64,000 nucleotides of DNA from an uncultured Bacteroidales bacterium (GTDB taxonomy: Bacteria > Bacteroidota > Bacteroidia > Bacteroidales > UBA932): positions 1-64,000 of the forward strand of contig ONCE01000006.1 of NCBI GenBank assembly GCA_900316245.1, read 5' to 3'. The notes beneath the pieces are model-generated. The model made no database searches and was not told the origin of the DNA. It worked only from the letters and a program-made list of their open reading frames with translations. Position 1 is the stretch's first letter; every line of letters begins with the position of its first letter. This document shows, piece after piece, positions 26,016 to 33,916 of this stretch. A program made the translations under genes and the position numbers.

Positions 26016-26852
26016 CTAGAATGCCTCGCTGGCGGAAACACCGCTATAGATGAATTTCACGGTGCCGCCATCCAGGGTGATGGAACTTACCGGCTGCTTT
26101 TTGAGCTTGGCTGTCCGGGTATAGAACTTTCCACATTCAAAAGTAACGTCCGCCTTGGAAAGGTCGTAATGACTGGTTCCAGTGGTGGCGGTAAGGATTA
26201 CCGTCTGGTTGGAGAAGGCCGGAAGAGCCACGTACACGGTGCTGCTGGCAGGATCCAGGTTCACGGTATAGGTGGTGCCACCGGTATTCAGCAGCAGCTG
26301 GGTGGCAGCGAAGGCATTTCCTCCGTCATCCTGAAGGGTGAACTTCACAACGGCCTGCTGGGTCTCAAACGAAGCGGGGGTGGTGGTTATCTGCTTCCCT
26401 GTCACCGTCTCTACCGTAACCGTTGCAAGGGCACAGTCACAGTTGTCGGCAATATATTCCAGCGTGCCATTCTGGATTAAATAGCTGGCAGAACGGTATT
26501 TCAGCGTAAGGTTGGCCCCCTCCGGAGGGGCAATGGTCAGATCTCCCGTCAACGTGGTGGAACTGGTACCGCCCGTGGAGGCGGTCAATTGTCCCAGAAG
26601 CTGGTCGCCGGCACTGTATACGTCAACCTTATCCCCTGCGGTCCAGGTGGACTGCAGGTAGGTTCCCATATCGGCCAGAGCCTTGGTAGAAGCCCCCTTG
26701 TCGGCCTCTACCGTAAGGGTATACTGCGTTGTCTTCTCCGGGGTTTCCTTCTTCTCTTCCGGATCCATCACCTCCATGCGACTGCACGAAAGGCCCATAA
26801 GGCCCAAGACCACAAGCGTGGCCACTTGCGTCAAACGATTATATTTTTCCAT
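26016..26852 (-). CDS. Fimbrillin-like lipoprotein
   Basis: 278 residues with a lipoprotein signal (GLMGLSCSRMEVM, Cys near residue 23). The mature domain has fimbrillin/Mfa-like features: GTYLQSTWTAGDKVDVYSAG and a beta-rich body whose strands include YTVNLDPASSTVYVALPAF. Such lipoproteins are exported to the surface and assembled into, or anchor, type V fimbriae. The gene lies between the 52-residue peptide gene (12 bases upstream) and the beta-helix protein (16 bases downstream), so all three are probably one transcript. No Mfa2 or minor-pilin gene set is seen, so it may act alone. Confidence 0.82.
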   Translation of the reverse strand: MEKYNRLTQVATLVVLGLMGLSCSRMEVMDPEEKKETPEKTTQYTLTVEADKGASTKALADMGTYLQSTWTAGDKVDVYSAGDQLLGQLTASTGGTSSTTLTGDLTIAPPEGANLTLKYRSASYLIQNGTLEYIADNCDCALATVTVETVTGKQITTTPASFETQQAVVKFTLQDDGGNAFAATQLLLNTGGTTYTVNLDPASSTVYVALPAFSNQTVILTATTGTSHYDLSKADVTFECGKFYTRTAKLKKQPVSSITLDGGTVKFIYSGVSASEAF

Positions 26853-26864
26853 AATTTCCTCCTC

Positions 26865-27023
26865 CTAGAACAGGAACTCTTCGTCCATCGATGAGGTCAC
26901 CCAAGTGTCATCCCCACCATCAATGTAGTCCGGCTTGCTGGCCTGCAGCAGGGCGCGGTCCATTCTAAGTTCCACAGACGTGGACTGCGGGGATTCGTAT
27001 GGCAAGCATTCTCTTTTTTTCAT
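26865..27023 (-). CDS. 52-residue peptide heading the fimbrillin operon
   Basis: The start at 27023 (MKKRECLPYESPQSTSVELR) is chosen because the -7 box lies just upstream at 27061-27068; an upstream in-frame ATG would lie before it. The peptide is acidic at its end (DDTWVTSSMDEEFLF) and contains a block VELRMDRALLQASKPDYIDG. Short peptides with a similar P-x-x-(S/T)-VEL and LLQAS pattern often precede surface-lipoprotein genes in Bacteroidales; that comparison is from memory, not a search. No signal peptide is visible. Role unknown. Confidence 0.65.
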   Translation of the reverse strand: MKKRECLPYESPQSTSVELRMDRALLQASKPDYIDGGDDTWVTSSMDEEFLF

Positions 27024-27060
27024 AGTTCGGTTGCTTTTAGTGTTTTCCTTGGTTATTTTA

Positions 27061-27068
27061 CAAATATA
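27061..27068 (-). promoter_or_regulatory. -7 element of the fimbrillin operon
   Basis: Reads TATATTTG on the minus strand. No good -33 element is found at the normal spacing, so a regulator may be needed. An inverted repeat GACCTTA/TAAGGTC (27113-27136) lies about 45 bases upstream and is a possible operator. Confidence 0.5.
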
Positions 27069-27179
27069 ACAATTTAGGAGCAAATCCCACTCGTTATACC
27101 GCAGCAAAATTAGACCTTAATGACAGTAATAAGGTCAAAAAGCAACAAAACTTTGTAAAAGAGAAACAAAGATTTGCCT

Positions 27180-27806
27180 CTAGAGCAGCAAATCCTTCAC
27201 TTGCAGCTTGGGGACAAAGTGGACGCCGTCCTTGCGGTAATAGTCCAGGGAGTCTCCGGGCTTGGCGTCTACCAGGAATATGCGCTCGGAGGGCTTTCCT
27301 ATGCCGATAACGCCCAGGGGCTGCAGCGGAAGTTGCAGGGCAGTGGAGAGTTCGGCGGGCTTGAAGTTAAGGATAAAGATCCCACCCAGACCCAGTTCCA
27401 CGGCCTTCAGGAGGATGCTCTGGGCTGCAAATCCCAGGTCAATATCGGCCACCCTTCCGGAAGCAGCGCTGCAAATGACAATATAGGCCGATGGCTCTTC
27501 GCCGGTATGCGGAAGGTGCTCCTCCGGGAGGGCAGCGCCGAGCTTCACCAGCGGATGCACGCGGGCGGCATCGGCCCCCGTCACCAGCTTGAAGCGAAGC
27601 GGCTGGGCGTTCATTCCGGAAGCTACCCAGGGAACCACTTCCAGCATTTTCAGGAGGTCTTCCTCCGTGACGGCACGGGAAGCATCGTAGCCGCGGTAGC
27701 TGCGGTTGCGCTTGAGAAGGCTTTCCAGCGAGGGATGATGGCGCACCACTTTGGGGCGCTTTTCGGCCAGCTCCTGCTGGCGTTTTTCCAGATAATTATC
27801 GGCCAT
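27180..27806 (-). CDS. Nitroreductase-family flavoprotein
   Basis: 208 residues with the nitroreductase fold: LLKRNRSYRGYDASRAVTEEDL near residue 30 (FMN phosphate contact), SGMNAQPLRFKLVT, and GLGGIFILNFKP near 150. These are FMN-dependent NAD(P)H oxidoreductases with broad substrates. Divergent from the aldehyde dehydrogenase gene; both start regions have TAACTTTG-type -7 boxes in the 57-base gap (complement of 27813-27820, and 27836-27843), so divergent transcription is likely. Physiological substrate unknown. Confidence 0.9.
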   Translation of the reverse strand: MADNYLEKRQQELAEKRPKVVRHHPSLESLLKRNRSYRGYDASRAVTEEDLLKMLEVVPWVASGMNAQPLRFKLVTGADAARVHPLVKLGAALPEEHLPHTGEEPSAYIVICSAASGRVADIDLGFAAQSILLKAVELGLGGIFILNFKPAELSTALQLPLQPLGVIGIGKPSERIFLVDAKPGDSLDYYRKDGVHFVPKLQVKDLLL

Positions 27807-27863
27807 AACGGTACAAAGTTAAACAAAAAATTTATTAACTTTGCCTCCACTAAAACCTATACT

Positions 27864-29261
27864 ATGGCACTGGAAAACACAAGTCAAGAAAAAATTGAGG
27901 AGATTGTCCTCAAGCAGAGAGCTTTCTTTGCCACCGGTACCACTCGGGACATCAAGTGGCGCAAACAGCAATTAAAGAACTTCAACAAGGGACTGGCCAA
28001 ATGGGAAAAGCCGCTGTGCGACGCCCTGTGGCAGGACCTGCACAAGAGCTACGAAGAGGCCTTTATGACCGAACTGGGGCTGGTGTACGGAGAGATTGGC
28101 GAAGCCATCCGCAAAGTGGGCAAATGGGCCCGCCGCCAGCGGAAAGGAACGCCCCTTACCGTCCTTCCCTCGTCCAGCTATATCGTACGCGAACCGCTGG
28201 GCTGCACGCTCATCGTAAGCCCGTGGAACTACCCCGTCCAGCTGCTGCTGAACCCCCTGGTGGGCGCCATCGCAGCCGGCTGCACGGCCCTGCTCAAACC
28301 CTCTCCGTACGTTCCCACCATATCCAAGGTCATTGAGCAGTTCATCAACGACACCTTCCCCGAAGAATACGTAGCCGTTGTACAGGGCAACCGCCTGGTG
28401 AACGGAGAACTCTTCCGTCACCGCTACGACCTGGTGTTCCTGACCGGTAGCCCGTCCCTGGGCCGCATTGCTATGGAAGCGCAGGCCAAGTACCTCACCC
28501 CTATGGTGCTGGAACTGGGCGGCAAGAGCCCGTGCATCGTGGACAAGGACGCCAACCTCACCATAGCCGCCCGCCGCATTGCCTGGGGCAAGTGCCTCAA
28601 CAGCGGCCAGACGTGCATAGCCCCCGACTACCTCTTCCTGCACGAGGACATCAAGGACGCCTTCGTGGAAGCCTTCAAGAAAGAACTCGCCGGTCTCTAT
28701 CCCAATGGTACCGAGACCTCCGACAAGTTTGTCCATATTGTAAAGGAAAGCGCCTTCGACCGCCTCACCGGTTATTTCAAGGACGGCAAGATCATCGCCG
28801 GAGGCCACTCCAACAAGGAAAATCTCTGGATTGAGCCCACCCTGCTGGAAGGCGTATCTCCCGATGCGCCCGTGATGCAGGAGGAAATCTTCGGCCCCAT
28901 CTTCCCCATTATGACGTTCAAGGACCGTTCAGAGGTGGTGAAGTTTGTGAATGGCCGCGAGAAACCCCTGGCCTTCTATTATTTCGGAAAGGGGGCCGAT
29001 GGCTGGGACCTCATAGCCCAGACTACGTCCGGCGGCGCCTGCATCAACGACACCATTATGCACATTGCCAACAGCAAGGTGCCCTTTGGCGGCGTAGGCA
29101 ATTCCGGTATGGGCAGTTACCACAGCGAGCGCAGTTTCCTGGCCTTCAGCCACGAGCGTTCCGTGATCAAGAGCCCCACCTGGATAGATCTGAAATTCCG
29201 CTATATGCCTTACGGCCTGTTTGGCATCATCAAAAAAATGCTCATGCTGAGCGCAGACTAA
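27864..29261 (+). CDS. Aldehyde dehydrogenase, ALDH3-like
   Basis: 465 residues. The catalytic Cys lies in NSGQTCIAPDY (about residue 251), the general-base Glu in LELGGKSPCIV, the coenzyme motif is GSPSLGRI, and the C-terminal helix leads to a hydrophobic tail (KFRYMPYGLFGIIKKML). The short length and overall pattern match class-3 ALDHs, which oxidise medium- and long-chain fatty aldehydes, and the hydrophobic tail would suit membrane association. The start at 27864 is used because the upstream in-frame extension overlaps the divergent nitroreductase gene. An SDR gene follows after 10 bases, so the pair probably acts on the same alcohol/aldehyde substrates. Confidence 0.93.
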   Translation: MALENTSQEKIEEIVLKQRAFFATGTTRDIKWRKQQLKNFNKGLAKWEKPLCDALWQDLHKSYEEAFMTELGLVYGEIGEAIRKVGKWARRQRKGTPLTVLPSSSYIVREPLGCTLIVSPWNYPVQLLLNPLVGAIAAGCTALLKPSPYVPTISKVIEQFINDTFPEEYVAVVQGNRLVNGELFRHRYDLVFLTGSPSLGRIAMEAQAKYLTPMVLELGGKSPCIVDKDANLTIAARRIAWGKCLNSGQTCIAPDYLFLHEDIKDAFVEAFKKELAGLYPNGTETSDKFVHIVKESAFDRLTGYFKDGKIIAGGHSNKENLWIEPTLLEGVSPDAPVMQEEIFGPIFPIMTFKDRSEVVKFVNGREKPLAFYYFGKGADGWDLIAQTTSGGACINDTIMHIANSKVPFGGVGNSGMGSYHSERSFLAFSHERSVIKSPTWIDLKFRYMPYGLFGIIKKMLMLSAD

Positions 29262-29271
29262 AACCTAAACA

Positions 29272-30078
29272 ATGAAAATACATAATAAAACCGTTCTCAT
29301 CACCGGTGCCTGCTCCGGGATTGGGAAAATCATGGCCCGGCGCTGCCTGGAAAAAGGCGCCAAGGAAGTAATTATCTGGGACATCAACGAGGAAGCCATC
29401 GCCGCTACGGTGAACGAGCTTTCGGCCCTGGGCAAGGTCTACGGACACAAGGCCGATATCTCCAGCCCCGAATCCATTGACGCCGCCGCCGAGGCCACCA
29501 AAGCCGCCTGCGGACCCGTGGACATCCTTATCAACAACGCCGGCATCATCACCAACAACAAGGTGTTCGCCGAGCAGACCGACAAAGACATCGACCGTAC
29601 CTTCGACATCAATACCAAGGGGGCCATGTTTGTAACGCTCCGCTTCCTCAAGGATATGCAGGAGCGCGGAACGGGCCATATCTGCAACATCACTTCATCG
29701 GCCGGTATGCTGGCCCTCCCCAAGATGTCGCTGTATGCCGCTTCCAAGTGGGCAGCCATTGGCTGGAGCGAGAGCCTCCGCATTGAACTGGGCCGCGAGA
29801 AGAGCCCCGTGAAGGTAACCACCATTGCCCCGTACTTCATTAACACGGGCATGTTTGACGGTATCCACTCCTTCTTCCGCATCCTTCCGCCGGAAGAAGT
29901 GGCCCGCAAGGTCATCCGTGCCATCGAATGGAACCTGGGTTACCGCGGCATCAACTTCCCTTCGCACTTCATCCGCCTTATGCAGGGCATCTTCCCTTAC
30001 CGCTGGTTCAACTTCGTGTTCGGAGACATCTGCGGCCTCTACACCGTGATGAACCACTTCACCGGCCGCAAGGCATAG
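29272..30078 (+). CDS. Short-chain dehydrogenase/reductase
   Basis: 268 residues with the classical SDR fold: TGACSGIGK cofactor motif (residues 11-19), NNAG at about 89, catalytic Ser in ITSSAGML and YAASK (about 155-159). The C-terminal region (IRLMQGIFPYRWFNFVFGD) is hydrophobic and reminiscent of the SDR16C group acting on retinol and fatty alcohols. It lies 10 bases after the ALDH3-like gene in one operon, pointing to a two-step alcohol to aldehyde to acid conversion. Substrate is inferred, not shown. Confidence 0.92.
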   Translation: MKIHNKTVLITGACSGIGKIMARRCLEKGAKEVIIWDINEEAIAATVNELSALGKVYGHKADISSPESIDAAAEATKAACGPVDILINNAGIITNNKVFAEQTDKDIDRTFDINTKGAMFVTLRFLKDMQERGTGHICNITSSAGMLALPKMSLYAASKWAAIGWSESLRIELGREKSPVKVTTIAPYFINTGMFDGIHSFFRILPPEEVARKVIRAIEWNLGYRGINFPSHFIRLMQGIFPYRWFNFVFGDICGLYTVMNHFTGRKA

Positions 30079-30094
30079 GGGTGCTTGGCCGGTT

Positions 30095-30134
30095 GTGCCG
30101 TGTCGTGCCGTGCCGTGTCGTGCTGTTCCGTGCT
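30095..30134 (+). repeat. GTGCC-type 5-bp tandem repeat, eight units
   Basis: Eight consecutive five-base units of the pattern GTG(C/T)(C/T), or GTTCC once: GTGCC, GTGTC, GTGCC, GTGCC, GTGTC, GTGCT, GTTCC, GTGCT. It abuts the left end of the first 109-bp palindromic repeat. A short reverse-complement echo (CACGGCACGG) sits at that repeat's right end, so the two ends can extend the palindrome. Confidence 0.8.
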
Positions 30135-30241
30135 GTGAAATGCAACTAGTTAACATTCAATACTTTAAACAAATCCTCCTCCGCAAAACGCGGAGGAGGA
30201 TTTGTTTAAAAACCGCTGTATCAGCTGCTTCCATTTCACGG
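30133..30241 (+). repeat. 109-bp palindromic repeat, copy 1 (REP/BIME-like)
   Basis: One of three copies of exactly 109 bp. The ends are CTGTGAAATGCAAC and GCTTCCATTTCACGG, which are inverted relative to each other. The centre is a perfect 21-bp hairpin (30164-30184 with 30190-30210, loop AAAAC) built on AATCCTCCTC. It lies between two convergent genes (SDR and the M56 gene), where it would also act as a transcription terminator. Its left arm (ACTAGTTAACATTCA) matches copy 3. A transposase of the REP-associated type is encoded next to copy 2. Confidence 0.9.
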
Positions 30242-30260
30242 CACGGCCTGTACGAGATAA

Positions 30261-32249
30261 CTACTTGCCGCTTTTGAGCTCCATTTCACCAATGCCAAAG
30301 GGGACCTGGTAGTTGATTTGGTTCCTATCTTCAACCGTGAGTTCGGAAAGGGGCTTGCCGTATACTTCCAGAGCCTTCTCGTTGCGGACCTCGTTGTAAA
30401 CCCGCATCAGCAGCTCCTGCATGTGGGTGTAGGCCCCGTAGCTGGTTGCACGGTCGGTTCCGAGGAAGAATTTGGTTTTACGGCCATGCTCTTTCAGGAA
30501 GCTCTTCGCCATCTTGACCATTTCCTCATCGTCCTGACAGGGCTTGTTTCCAAAGAAGATCTTATCGGCCGAATTGATGCGTATCACAAAGAGGTTTTCC
30601 CGTTTGATGTCCTCTGTCGGAATTTCAGCCTTTACGGTGCCGCCGAGCGGCATCGGGGGCATATAACGGGTTACGCCATCCTGGCTGTCTTCCCTGATGT
30701 AACGAATCTTCAAAGACTCCAGTTTGCGGAGTTCCATCTTCACGTCGTCGATTACGCCCACAGGAACATTTTCGGCGGCTATGATCTGTACTGTAGTCTG
30801 GGGCTCTCCGGCCTTGTGGGCAGGAACAATGTCCTTGATCTGCTCCTTGGTGTAGATCTTACCGTTGTTCTCCACTTTGCCGTCAGGCAGGACCTTCAGC
30901 ACTACAGCGGAGGATTGCTGAGCCTTGTCTGGAATGCGGATCATGAACGTTACGGGCTGGAAGAGCACGGTGGCCACGGGTTTGCCATCCTTCATGGCCG
31001 GAGTCCAGTCAGGGGACTTTTCAATTGCTTTCACAACAATCTTGTCCAACTGTTCGCAGAGGCTGTTCATGATCTCAACGCTTCCCACCTTGCCGTCTTC
31101 TCCAATGGTGAACATGGCCACCAGGGTGCCGTCGTAGAGACAGTCATTCGGGTATGCGATGCGGCCGGTAAGCCAATGGCCAAAGTTCTCACTGCAAACG
31201 GGGGCCGTGTCAAAGTTCTTGCCGGCGGTGAGCTGGATGTCTCCCACATTGTTCACGTGGACCACATCCTCTTCTTTCACCGTAGCGGGAGCATACTTGA
31301 CCACGGTCACTTTGTTAAGTACGTACTCGAATTTTTCATCGGCCGGGATTTTTTCACTATCTTTGTCCACCGGGACATAGACGGTCTTTGCCTGAAGGCC
31401 TATGGCCAGGCACACGAGCGGGAGCAGGTAGAGCACCCGCAACCCTCTCACAAGGGGAGATTTGGATTTTGACATCATAGTAATACGATTTTTAAGGATA
31501 CTGTGATTAAAGCTGTTAGCCACTGAGTAGCCGCTCTTGCTAACAGCTTTTCTTATTAGCAGATACTGATATTCCTTGATGTTGGTGCCTGCGCGGAGTA
31601 CGGCGTCATCGGCCTCATATTCGTGCAACTCCTGAAGGTCTGCGCGAAGCATCCAGATAACCGGATTGAACCACTGGAAGGCCGAAAGCAGATCCACCAC
31701 CAGCAGCTCCAACGAATGTCCATAGGCAATGTGTGCCTTCTCGTGGGCAATGATGGAAGCGTGCGGGCCTTCCCAGTCCTGACGAGACAGAACAATGAAT
31801 TTCATCCAGCTGAAAGGATCGATGTCCCGGTCGGTCACGATGATGCGGCAGCCGTCTTCCTCGCTCACTACCTCTCCCTGCGCCACAATCTTCAAGATGG
31901 ACAGGATGGAGACGATCACCCTTATAATTACAAAGGCAACGCCTGCCCAGAAGAGGGCGGTGAGCGCCAAGGGCCACCAGGGGGCCGATACCTCCCCTGC
32001 CGGGCCCAGTTCCAGGGTCAGGGGCTCTTCGGCCTCGAAGAAGACGCTCTCTGCGGCCTTCACCACTTCAATGGGTTTATGGATGGTGACAATGCAGAGC
32101 GGCAGCAGGAAAGCCAGCACGGCGGTACTCACCAGCACAACCCGGTTGAACCGGTGGAAAGTTTCCTTCCGGAGCATCAGCCGGTAGAACATATAGAAAA
32201 GGACCAGGGCAATGGCCACTTTTACCTCATAGATAAGGAATGCAGGCAT
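30261..32249 (-). CDS. M56-family (BlaR1/MecR1-like) membrane metalloprotease fused to a TonB-type domain
   Basis: 662 residues. Membrane helices lie at about 5-25, 38-58, 93-118 and 280-296. The zinc protease motif HEKAH (169-173) and its downstream zinc ligand region YEADDAVLR follow. A periplasmic part contains a TonB C-terminal-like domain (about 355-440; GKVGSVEIMNSLCEQLDKIVVKAI then WTPAMKDGKP). BlaR1-type proteins cleave the partner repressor BlaI when a signal is sensed outside the membrane; here the usual penicillin-binding sensor is replaced by the TonB-like and a second unknown domain. It starts just after the BlaI-family gene ends. It may sense envelope stress rather than beta-lactam. 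Confidence 0.88.
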   Translation of the reverse strand: MPAFLIYEVKVAIALVLFYMFYRLMLRKETFHRFNRVVLVSTAVLAFLLPLCIVTIHKPIEVVKAAESVFFEAEEPLTLELGPAGEVSAPWWPLALTALFWAGVAFVIIRVIVSILSILKIVAQGEVVSEEDGCRIIVTDRDIDPFSWMKFIVLSRQDWEGPHASIIAHEKAHIAYGHSLELLVVDLLSAFQWFNPVIWMLRADLQELHEYEADDAVLRAGTNIKEYQYLLIRKAVSKSGYSVANSFNHSILKNRITMMSKSKSPLVRGLRVLYLLPLVCLAIGLQAKTVYVPVDKDSEKIPADEKFEYVLNKVTVVKYAPATVKEEDVVHVNNVGDIQLTAGKNFDTAPVCSENFGHWLTGRIAYPNDCLYDGTLVAMFTIGEDGKVGSVEIMNSLCEQLDKIVVKAIEKSPDWTPAMKDGKPVATVLFQPVTFMIRIPDKAQQSSAVVLKVLPDGKVENNGKIYTKEQIKDIVPAHKAGEPQTTVQIIAAENVPVGVIDDVKMELRKLESLKIRYIREDSQDGVTRYMPPMPLGGTVKAEIPTEDIKRENLFVIRINSADKIFFGNKPCQDDEEMVKMAKSFLKEHGRKTKFFLGTDRATSYGAYTHMQELLMRVYNEVRNEKALEVYGKPLSELTVEDRNQINYQVPFGIGEMELKSGK

Positions 32250-32250
32250 C

Positions 32251-32610
32251 TTATTTCTTTTTTTCTACCAGTTCAATGAGTTCCTTGAGTTCTTCCACGC
32301 TGATCTTCTCTTCCTTTACCAGGGCAGAGACAGCGCTGAGATAAGAGTTGTCAAAGTACTTGTCAATAAGGCCGATGAGCGACCGCTGCTTATACTCCTC
32401 CTTAGTAACCTTGGCAAAATACTGATAAGTAGGGCCGAAGGATTTGTGGTCCACAAACCCCTCCTCCTCCAGCGTACGCACCTGCGTGGACAGGGTGGAG
32501 AAGTGGGGCTGGGGTTCCGGATACAGTTCCCGGAGCTCCCTCACGAACAGGGGGCCCTTGTCCCAAAAGTGATTCATAATCACCTCTTCTTTCTTGGTCA
32601 GTCGTTTCAT
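32251..32610 (-). CDS. BlaI/MecI/CopY-family repressor
   Basis: 119 residues with an N-terminal winged helix (LTKKEEVIMNHFWDKGPLFV; ELYPEPQPHFSTLSTQVRTLEEEGFV) and a C-terminal dimerisation helix region containing the usual protease-cleavage zone. It is the first gene of the pair with the M56 protease. Two AACTA-type palindromes upstream (32635-32673) are probable binding sites, so the pair should repress itself. Confidence 0.95.
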   Translation of the reverse strand: MKRLTKKEEVIMNHFWDKGPLFVRELRELYPEPQPHFSTLSTQVRTLEEEGFVDHKSFGPTYQYFAKVTKEEYKQRSLIGLIDKYFDNSYLSAVSALVKEEKISVEELKELIELVEKKK

Positions 32611-32634
32611 AAGCCAACTCTTTTTCGCAAAGGT

Positions 32635-32673
32635 AACTAATTTTTTTAGTTATGCAACTATTTTTGTTTAGTT
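32635..32673 (-). promoter_or_regulatory. Tandem palindromic operators upstream of the BlaI-family gene
   Basis: AACTAA-TTTTT-TTAGTT (32635-32651) and a related AACTA...TAGTT palindrome (32656-32673) begin exactly 21 bases apart, two turns of the helix. They lie 25-60 bases before the repressor start codon. BlaI/MecI operators are dyads of similar size, so autorepression is likely. The AT-rich tract also contains the promoter, but no unambiguous -33/-7 pair was found. Confidence 0.6.
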
Positions 32674-32739
32674 TTTCAATTATTTTTTCTAAACAGCCCC
32701 TTTTTCGGCCCCTTTGATCTCCTTTCTCCTCCCCCTGCG

Positions 32740-32848
32740 CCGTGAAATGGAACCATCTCAGTTACTGATAATTACACAAATCCTCCTCCGCGTTTTGCAG
32801 AGGAGGATTTTCATAAAACACACTGTCTCAATCAGTTCCATTTCACGG
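32740..32848 (-). repeat. 109-bp palindromic repeat, copy 2, directly upstream of the RAYT gene
   Basis: Same length and ends as copies 1 and 3: CCGTGAAATGGAAC on the left and GTTCCATTTCACGG on the right, a perfect 14-bp terminal inverted repeat. The central hairpin is AAATCCTCCTCCGC with GCAGAGGAGGATTT (one mismatch) around a GTTTT loop. Aligned in reverse complement its arm (GTAACTGAGA) matches the right arm of copy 3, so this copy lies in the opposite orientation. It ends eight bases before the first in-frame ATG of the transposase ORF. Confidence 0.9.
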
Positions 32849-32954
32849 TCCTAAAATGGCTCTTGCAGAATTAATAGGAAATACCCATCTTTGCTTTGCG
32901 GTTAAGGATGCCCGTAAACACTGCTACCACAAGTGGCAGAGAATTGACATACTT

Positions 32955-33878
32955 ATGAAGTACCGCACTTTTAAGAGTGGTATCTTGAACCACTGCTATC
33001 AAAGATCGGCCGACCACGGCCTCCTTTTCTACAGTCAAAGCGACTATCTGGTCTGGTTTACTACGGTTTGCACGGTCGCACCCCGTCACAATATCAAGAT
33101 TCTGGGGCTCTGCCCCATGCCCGACCATATCCATATGGCTGTGATTGCCCGGACTAAACAGGACCTTTCCCGTTTTGTGGGACAAGTGAACCGTACCTTC
33201 TCCAAACTTCAGAATGATGTCTGTCACCTGAAGTGGGCTTGGTTTGAAAAGCCCTTTGGAAGTGCCCCTAAGGAAGGAAGCAAAAACGGAAGGAACTGTC
33301 TTCTCTATGTGGGGAACAATCCCCCCGAGCGGCAATTGGCTCAGAGGGCCGAAGACTATCGCTGGACCTTCCTGGCTTATGCCGTGAGCAGACACCCGTT
33401 CTCAGAGAAACTCGTGATACGGAATTCTTCATGGCCCCTGCGACAGGCCGTTAAGGAAATACGCGCGCAGCGAATGGCTGGAAAACCGCTGAAATATAAT
33501 CTGTTACAACGCCTCTCTCAAAAGTTGGACGACCGGGAGAAAGAGCAATTAATAGATTATATCATCTGCATTTATGATGTAATTGATCATAAGGAAGCAC
33601 TCCGCTATTTTGATGGGAGTTACGAGAAAATGACCGCAGCATTGGCCCTCTCCACGGCCAAGGAGTACGATTTAAACGAAACGTTTGTGGGCTGGTCGGA
33701 TAAGCCATACGCTACAATGACCCATAAGATTATGGAGAAATACAAGTTGGACGACATTCACGAAATGCTCTCCTGGCCTCAGGAACAAAAAGCCCAGGCC
33801 TTCCGCTTTCTGAGAACAACAACCCGGTATATCCCAGAGCAAATTTCTAAATTTCTTCACTGGTGGGGAAAAATGTGA
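32955..33878 (+). CDS. REP-associated tyrosine transposase (RAYT, Y1/HUH family)
   Basis: 307 residues from the ATG at 32955. The HUH motif is MPDHIHMAVI (His 58, His 60), and a candidate catalytic Tyr is at 118 in LLYVGNNPPER, a pattern typical of TnpA_REP proteins. The N-terminus ILNHCYQRSADHGLLFY also matches the family opening, which is why this start is preferred. An in-frame ATG at 32856 would add 33 residues that lack family features and would start eight bases from the palindromic repeat. A C-terminal extension (about 165-307) contains a helix-turn-helix-like end (RYIPEQISKFL). RAYTs nick and join single-stranded REP sequences and are domesticated relatives of IS200/IS605 transposases. 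Three repeats flank or precede the gene. Confidence 0.88.
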   Translation: MKYRTFKSGILNHCYQRSADHGLLFYSQSDYLVWFTTVCTVAPRHNIKILGLCPMPDHIHMAVIARTKQDLSRFVGQVNRTFSKLQNDVCHLKWAWFEKPFGSAPKEGSKNGRNCLLYVGNNPPERQLAQRAEDYRWTFLAYAVSRHPFSEKLVIRNSSWPLRQAVKEIRAQRMAGKPLKYNLLQRLSQKLDDREKEQLIDYIICIYDVIDHKEALRYFDGSYEKMTAALALSTAKEYDLNETFVGWSDKPYATMTHKIMEKYKLDDIHEMLSWPQEQKAQAFRFLRTTTRYIPEQISKFLHWWGKM

Positions 33879-33880
33879 TT

Positions 33881-33903
33881 AACTTTTCACGATTTTTGCG
33901 TCT
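33881..33903 (+). promoter_or_regulatory. Candidate ECF-sigma promoter
   Basis: AACTTTT at 33881 with CGTCT at 33899-33903 and 15 bases between the AAC and CGTC elements, resembling the AAC/CGTC pattern of ECF sigma promoters. It is 14 bases before the sigma gene ATG at 33917, so autoregulation is possible. Confidence 0.35.
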
Positions 33904-33916
33904 GATAGGGCAGAGT

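Larger units (their letters stand above)
30079..30260. other. Convergent gap: pentamer repeat and palindromic repeat only
   Basis: Between the SDR stop and the M56 stop there is no gene. The GTGCC-type repeat (30095-30134) and repeat copy 1 (30133-30241) fill it. Confidence 0.8.
32611..32954. other. Gene-free gap between BlaI-type and RAYT genes
   Basis: About 340 bases without a confident gene: operators (32635-32673), repeat copy 2 (32740-32848), and 100 bases before the preferred RAYT start that could encode an N-terminal extension if the ATG at 32856 is used. Confidence 0.6.

Noticed and set aside
27174..27863. N-terminal extension of the aldehyde dehydrogenase
   Set aside because: Overlaps the divergent nitroreductase gene on the opposite strand and shows no family similarity.
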